Shown: in pieces, positions 59,577 through 64,000 of the stretch | Layout of the letters: each line of letters opens with the position of its first letter | How positions within the stretch are numbered: position 1 is the first letter of the stretch | DNA from: Chlorops oryzae | Lineage: Eukaryota > Arthropoda > Insecta > Diptera > Chloropidae | Length of the DNA stretch: 64,000 nt | Direction of reading: 5' to 3' | NCBI GenBank assembly: GCA_020466095.1 | Contig: CM035807.1 | Coordinates: forward strand, 97,826,481-97,890,480 | Position numbers and translations under genes: made by a program | The notes under the pieces: model-generated | Told to the model about the DNA's origin: nothing | Databases searched by the model: none | Seen by the model: only the letters and a program-made list of their open reading frames with translations

Positions 59577-59848
59577 TCAAATCTCGTGCCTCGATTTTTT
59601 CCTTTTTGGCACCTCTTCGTTACATGTCCAGTTGCATATTCTTTTACTTTAAATCAATGTATCTCTTTAACTCTGCAAATTGCATTTTTGTGTTGACGCT
59701 TAATCTTATTTACTCAACTTGAATAAAAGCCTTGGACGAAGTCGGTTGAATGTTTAATTATACACTGCGAGTAAATAATGGTTCGTATTAAACCTTGCTC
59801 TGCTACAATTTCAAATCTCGTGCCTCGATTTTTTCCTTTTTGTCCCTC
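59577..59848 (+). repeat. 37-base direct repeat spaced ~235 bases
   Basis: TTTCAAATCTCGTGCCTCGA followed by TTTTTTCCTTTTTG occurs at 59577 and again at about 59811. The second copy lies just outside the 59860 inverted end. Confidence 0.7.
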
Positions 59849-60159
59849 CCTGCGTCGCACAGTGTAAGAATTTGCTTTGCTAGCGTCACTTAAATCTGTA
59901 TCTTTGCTAAAAATTGGCTAAAAGAAAAGAAATTTGGACCAGTTGTTATTTAGATGGTGGGCTTTACAAACGACAAATTGCTGCGCAATATACAGGGTGT
60001 ATTGCAGGTCGTCAAAGTTGCCGAAATTTCATAATTTCGATAGGTATTTTTGGTAAAAGTTATTTCTATTTTTATATATTTCCAGAAGTTTATGGTACTT
60101 GACACGACAACTTTTTATGATAATCAGGGCTGTTCAGTGAAAAATAGGGGAGGTACAGG

Positions 60160-60660
60160 TAAGGTTGCCAACTATCTAAGGGCAAAAAAAAGTATAAGTT
60201 TATTTAATAATTAAAAAATAAAGAATTTTTTAAAAATAAAAGTATTTTGAAATTCATCCTTATATTAATTAAAAAAACAGAACATAGCAAATATTTAATA
60301 ACATATAGAAATAATTTATTTTAGTTGGTCTATGATTTGTTTCATCTTTTTAAAATTATAATTAACTATGTATTTTAATAGTTAAGTATGTGCTTAAGTT
60401 GCAAAAATTGCGATTTTTGTGATTGAGCATGTAGTCAATTTCAAAACTGTCGAAACTCTTTATAATGAATTTAAATGGACCTGAAAAATAAAATCGTATT
60501 TATTTAGTTCAATAAACTACATGTTGTATGTTTGGTAAAAACTGCCGTATATATTAAAAATAAAGTATTTCAGGATACTTTATTGTTCCATGAAAGTATA
60601 AAGTATATCGACAAGAAATAAAGTAGGATACTATATTATGTAATATGATTGGCAACCCTA
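60160..60660. mobile_element. hAT-like MITE, 501 bp, TSD GGTACAGG
   Basis: Ends TAAGGTTGCCAA and TTGGCAACCCTA are inverted with one mismatch. GGTACAGG flanks both exactly (60152-60159, 60661-60668). AT-rich interior with AAAGTAT motifs, no coding. Confidence 0.85.
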
Positions 60661-60668
60661 GGTACAGG

Positions 60669-61060
60669 GTGCGAAATCTACATGTTTACCACTTTTTGGA
60701 ATTTACAGGACATTTTTGCATAAAAGTTTTTTGTTTTTTTCGCTTTATTTTTATTTTTTTAGTAATCCTTATTGAATTTCCTGCATTTTGATACAAAATA
60801 TTTTACACTAAAATTTTTTTAAGCGTAAAAAAACGAGTTTTCACAGCATACTCCACTGCCACTTGCCGAATAAATGCGCTCAATTTATGCTATGTGTGAA
60901 ATCTTTATCTTAATCCGTTTTTGGACTTCAACGACAATTTTCGCATAAAAGTTTGCAGTTGACTCACTTTCTCTTACTTTGGTTGTAATCTTTATTAAAT
61001 TTCCTTCATTTTAGTACTAAATATGTTTTATTTGTTTTAAGTCGGAGGCGAAAAAACCTT
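60669..61060 (+). repeat. Diverged ~227-base tandem pair
   Basis: GCGAAATCT ... CGACATTTTTGCATAAAAGTTTT-like ... AATCCTTATTGAATTTCCT occurs at 60669-60800 and again, diverged, at about 60896-61030 (GTGAAATCT ... TTTTCGCATAAAAGTTT ... AATCTTTATTAAATTTCCT). Confidence 0.5.
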
Positions 61061-61305
61061 AACCCTTTCCGGGTAGAATTGTGGAAATTTGGAATAATGA
61101 TAATATTCTTTCAAATTAAAATTTATCTGTTGAAAAGTATGTGTTATCAAATTTGTCAGAAATTTTACAAATTTGGGTACTTCCAGAAAAAAGTAAACTT
61201 TTTTCCGACTTTGTCACGTTCGAATAATCTTATTAAATAGATTTCAGGCTTGGGGAACATATTCAACTATGGAGCATTTCACATGAAGCGGGCAGCGAAA
61301 AAAGG

Positions 61306-61797
61306 GTCATGTTCTGAAAATCATTCATATTTGGATATGTTTGCACCTCTAAGGAAAATTATTGGGTACGCATATTCAATGCTTTGTATCTCCTAAACTA
61401 ATAAAGATCCCATTTTCAAACTTACATGATATATCCTGAATACTTGCAGCTAAAATTCGAAAAAAATAAATAAAAAAAATCAAAAAGGTCCAAGTTGTTG
61501 TAATTGTGCTTTAACCATTTCACCAGCAGTGCTAACTGGAAAAAAAATTTTTTTTTTGGCATCCTTGAATAGCTCAATCAATTTTCTTTAGAAACCGTTA
61601 CTATTTATTTTAAAAAAATAATTTTTTATTCGAAACATTGCATGCAAAAAATGCTTACTTTTTCATTTCATCAATGTTTAAAAGCCTATATCTCGAAAAC
61701 TAAAGGTGATAGGTATATCAAAGAAATTTTTCCCATTAACTCAAACTCTCTAAAAGTGCAACTGATCCAAATATGAACGATTTTCAGATATATGAAC
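61306..61797. repeat. Inverted repeat, arms ~40 bases
   Basis: TCTGAAAATCATTCATATTT then GGATATGTTTGCAC at 61313-61346 is mirrored by GTGCAACTGATCC then AAATATGAACGATTTTCAGA at 61756-61790. It may be the ends of another degraded element; no target duplication seen. Confidence 0.5.
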
Positions 61798-62018
61798 CAC
61801 CTTAGATCCTATGTAGTGTCATTCGCCAGTATTTTGCGGTATAAGGTTACTTCTTACCCTTCGAAAATTGATATTTCCTCATATTTTTTTTTACCATTTT
61901 CTTTCAATTTATGTAAGAAAAATTTCAAAAATATGAAAACGTCCTTTTCAATTAAATTTTATTTTATGTATTTTAAACATATGCTTGTGCCTCCTTGCAA
62001 AAACAAAAATGTATTAAG

Positions 62019-62671
62019 CAGGGAATGAAACCGAATCGAATAACGGTAACGGTAAGGGTAACGGTAACAAATAATTTACGAATATCGGTATGGGTAAAGG
62101 AAAAGGTTTTTCTTGTATAACGGTAAGGGTTTTACCGGTATATACCGGTAATTGTAACGGAATAAATTTCAAAATTGTCCCTTAGGAATTGAAATACTTA
62201 TGTATTTTAGGCTGTTAAAATTGAATTTTATATTAAGACTTCAATTATGTAGAAAAGTGTGTAAACTGCAAGAGATTTCTCAGTAATTCCTTATAAGAGC
62301 ATATATGAATGACTGATGATTGCTTCCATAAAACGCTCGCGTTCTGTGCATCTACGTTATTCACAGATTTAATAGCAGGATTCATGTAGCATGTAGATTT
62401 AATGTTACGCTAGTACAAAGGTGAAATTTGTAGACTCCTCGTTACATGTTCAATAGAGTTTTATTACACCTCGGGTCAGTACAATTTTCCTACCAACACC
62501 GTCTGGAAATAGTTTTTTAATTTTACCTGTAACACAGCTATAAGGGTATCGGTATCGGTAGAGGTAGCTACGTATTTATATCGGTAACGGTAAGGGTAAG
62601 GGTAATCAATACGAATCGGTATTTAAGGGGTAACGGTAACGTAACGGTAAGGGTATCGGTTTCATTCCCTG
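62019..62671. mobile_element. hAT-like MITE, 653 bp, TSD GTATTAAG, with GGTAAC/GGGTAA subterminal arrays
   Basis: Ends CAGGGAATGAAACCGA and TCGGTTTCATTCCCTG-type inverted repeats, with GTATTAAG exactly on both sides (62011-62018, 62672-62679), fitting nTnnnnAn. Inside each end lies an array of GGTAAC and GGGTAA-type hexamers (about 62040-62160 and 62545-62655). Both arrays run in the plus sense but are rich in CGGTA/TACCG palindromes. Subterminal arrays commonly bind hAT transposases. Confidence 0.9.
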
Positions 62672-62914
62672 GTATTAAGATAGCCCCACTAAATAAGCCA
62701 CAATGCAACATCAAAAATTGAATTTTTTTAGTGATTTCTTTAAAAGATTTCCCTCCGACTTTTCTCACTTACATACACAATTTTCTTTTGTTGAGAAATA
62801 TTTTCAAACATTTTGCAGCTCTGTAATACTTGCGTTTTACACTTTCATTTGGCATCAAAGTATTTGCAAAAATCTAAAAAAAAATTGACGCTAGCAAAGC
62901 GAAATCGGACACTG

Positions 62915-64000
62915 TTCATCGGAGAGAATATTAATTTTTGGTCTGAAAATATGATGATTGCACATATGGATGCAAAAACTTCTACAAATTGTTACATATT
63001 AATACGAATTTCCTGGGCTAGGTCATGCAATTCGATGCGTACTCGTTCGCTAGAGAGCCATATACATACATACAATGTACGTGCATACGATAATACATAC
63101 ATACGTATGTATGTGGCAAGTATGTACTTAAATTTGAGATAAATGATGAAATTGGCAGTTCTACGGAAACGCTGCAAACATTTCTTTATTTTTCAAAATG
63201 ACTTCTACGTTTTTTTTTTTTTTGATTTATTTACAAAAGGCCCCTAAAAAAAAGAAGAAATGCTTGATAAAGAAAAATGCTACAAAAGCAAAACTTTTAC
63301 CGATTTCGTTCATTCTTCCGAAACGCGTACAGTTTTTCAAAACATTTCGAGCAAATCCAACACTTCCCAAGTGTTTATTTGAATTTTTTTTTATTACCTT
63401 CCTTCCTCAATTCTTTGAACTATTTAATGGGTCTACACAAACCACAAAATAGTTTAAAAAGTAAATGCCCCACGCCATGCTGTTGTCGTGGTGGGACGGG
63501 GAAGACAGCCAACTGCATGCGCAAATCAATAGCGCTCTCCAAATTTTCTCTTTGAAAACACAAACGATTGGCGAAGAGAGCACAGCTTAGCTAAGAATTT
63601 TTGCGTCGCCAAACAACGATCGAATGTTAAAAAACGGGGAATACCCCAATTCCGATTTTTAGCGCTTTCATGTCAGAACATCGCGATGACGCAACGAAAG
63701 CTGATAATAAACAATTTAAAATTGAAGTGGTATAAAAAATATTAGCATTGGAATCGAATTAATTGCATGGTTTGACAAATAGTGGAAACGTGATCGCTCG
63801 AGAATGCAATTTTATCAAATGCCTATTGACATGTTAATATTGTATGCATACAAGTACATACATATGTACATACAGCCAATCGAAAAAGTTTACGTACAGC
63901 TTGACCTTCTCAACAAAACACCTTTTTTTGCCATGAATCGATCAGTACCATTTCGGACAGACCGCGATTCCCAATCTTTTGTGGCTCATCGCCTGTTTTC
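62915..64000. other. Intergenic, no gene seen
   Basis: Contains an (ATAC)n/(GTAT)n run at 63057-63126 and T-rich tracts. No recognisable gene to the window end. Confidence 0.5.

Larger units (their letters stand above)
59860..62914. mobile_element. Possible 3.05-kb hAT-like element with nested insertions
   Basis: CAGTGTAAGAATTTGC at left and GCGAAATCGGACACTG at right, each followed inward by TTTGCTAGCGTCA or its complement, make a ~29-base imperfect TIR whose homology stops at CAGTG. Two younger hAT-like elements (60160-60660, 62019-62671) lie inside; without them it is ~1.9 kb. No transposase was recognised and the outer flanks do not match, so the call is tentative. Confidence 0.45.

Noticed and set aside
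62040..62655. Telomere or subtelomere, suggested by GGGTAA/GGTAAC arrays
   Set aside because: The arrays sit inside an element with exact 8-bp target duplications; higher flies also lack simple telomere repeats.

Overview
The window reads as euchromatic, AT-rich DNA of a higher fly (Diptera, Brachycera). The pointers are a GxGxGxG-bearing Mic10 protein, short (67-82 nt) introns, (ATAC)n/(TATG)n microsatellites, a mariner, and DINE-1/mini-me-like Helentron relatives carrying a GTCY microsatellite. I could not fix the genus. Only two host protein genes, one tRNA gene and one transposase gene are convincing in 64 kb; the rest is intergenic sequence heavily worked over by small DNA transposons.

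Host genes: (1) a 97-residue Mic10-type MICOS subunit on the minus strand (30835-31128), apparently intronless; (2) an unrecognised Gln/Asn/Ser-rich multi-exon gene on the plus strand (44334-46273) with phase-matched introns and two AATAAA signals. Its first large exon changes frame exactly at a slippery heptamer; (3) tRNA-Lys(UUU) on the minus strand (51928-52000) with a pol III T-run terminator.

Mobile DNA: a structurally complete mariner (19911-21198; perfect 32-bp inverted repeats, TA target duplication, 341-residue D,D34D transposase). There is a striking set of non-autonomous hAT-like elements, recognised by YARNG-type ends (TAGGG, CAGGG, CAGTG, TAAGG) and 8-bp target duplications: 28137-28329, 49157-49317, 49816-50413, 60160-60660 and 62019-62671 with exact duplications, 46714-47174 and 2009-2703 with imperfect ones. 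A 2.3-kb near-perfect palindrome (35409-37733) also has hAT-like ends. Three Helentron/DINE-like designs (3766-5507 plus; 32443-33618 minus; 52269-52824 plus) share a layout: 5' hairpin TATACC...GGTATA, a GATCAGGGTGAC-like core, a GTCY microsatellite, a variable middle often made of 101- or 127-bp tandem repeats, then a 3' hairpin followed by ACTTGTTT. PIF/Harbinger-like elements with TAA/TTA duplications, a pogo-like 142-bp element, tRNA-derived SINE-like heads and a LINE 3' tail complete the set.

Region by region: 0-6.5 kb nested MITEs and a Helentron-like element; 6.5-19.9 kb mostly featureless intergenic DNA with a few repeats; 19.9-21.2 kb mariner; 21.2-30.8 kb sparse; 30.8-31.1 kb Mic10; 32.4-38.5 kb a dense run of Helentron-like, MITE and palindromic elements; 38.5-44.3 kb featureless; 44.3-46.3 kb the unrecognised gene; 46.7-51.0 kb nested hAT-like elements; 52 kb tRNA-Lys; 52.3-57 kb Helentron-like copies and an AT-rich satellite; 59.9-62.9 kb a possible 3-kb hAT-like element holding two younger ones. 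The host genes show no functional link to each other. No CRISPR, operon or prokaryote-type system is present.
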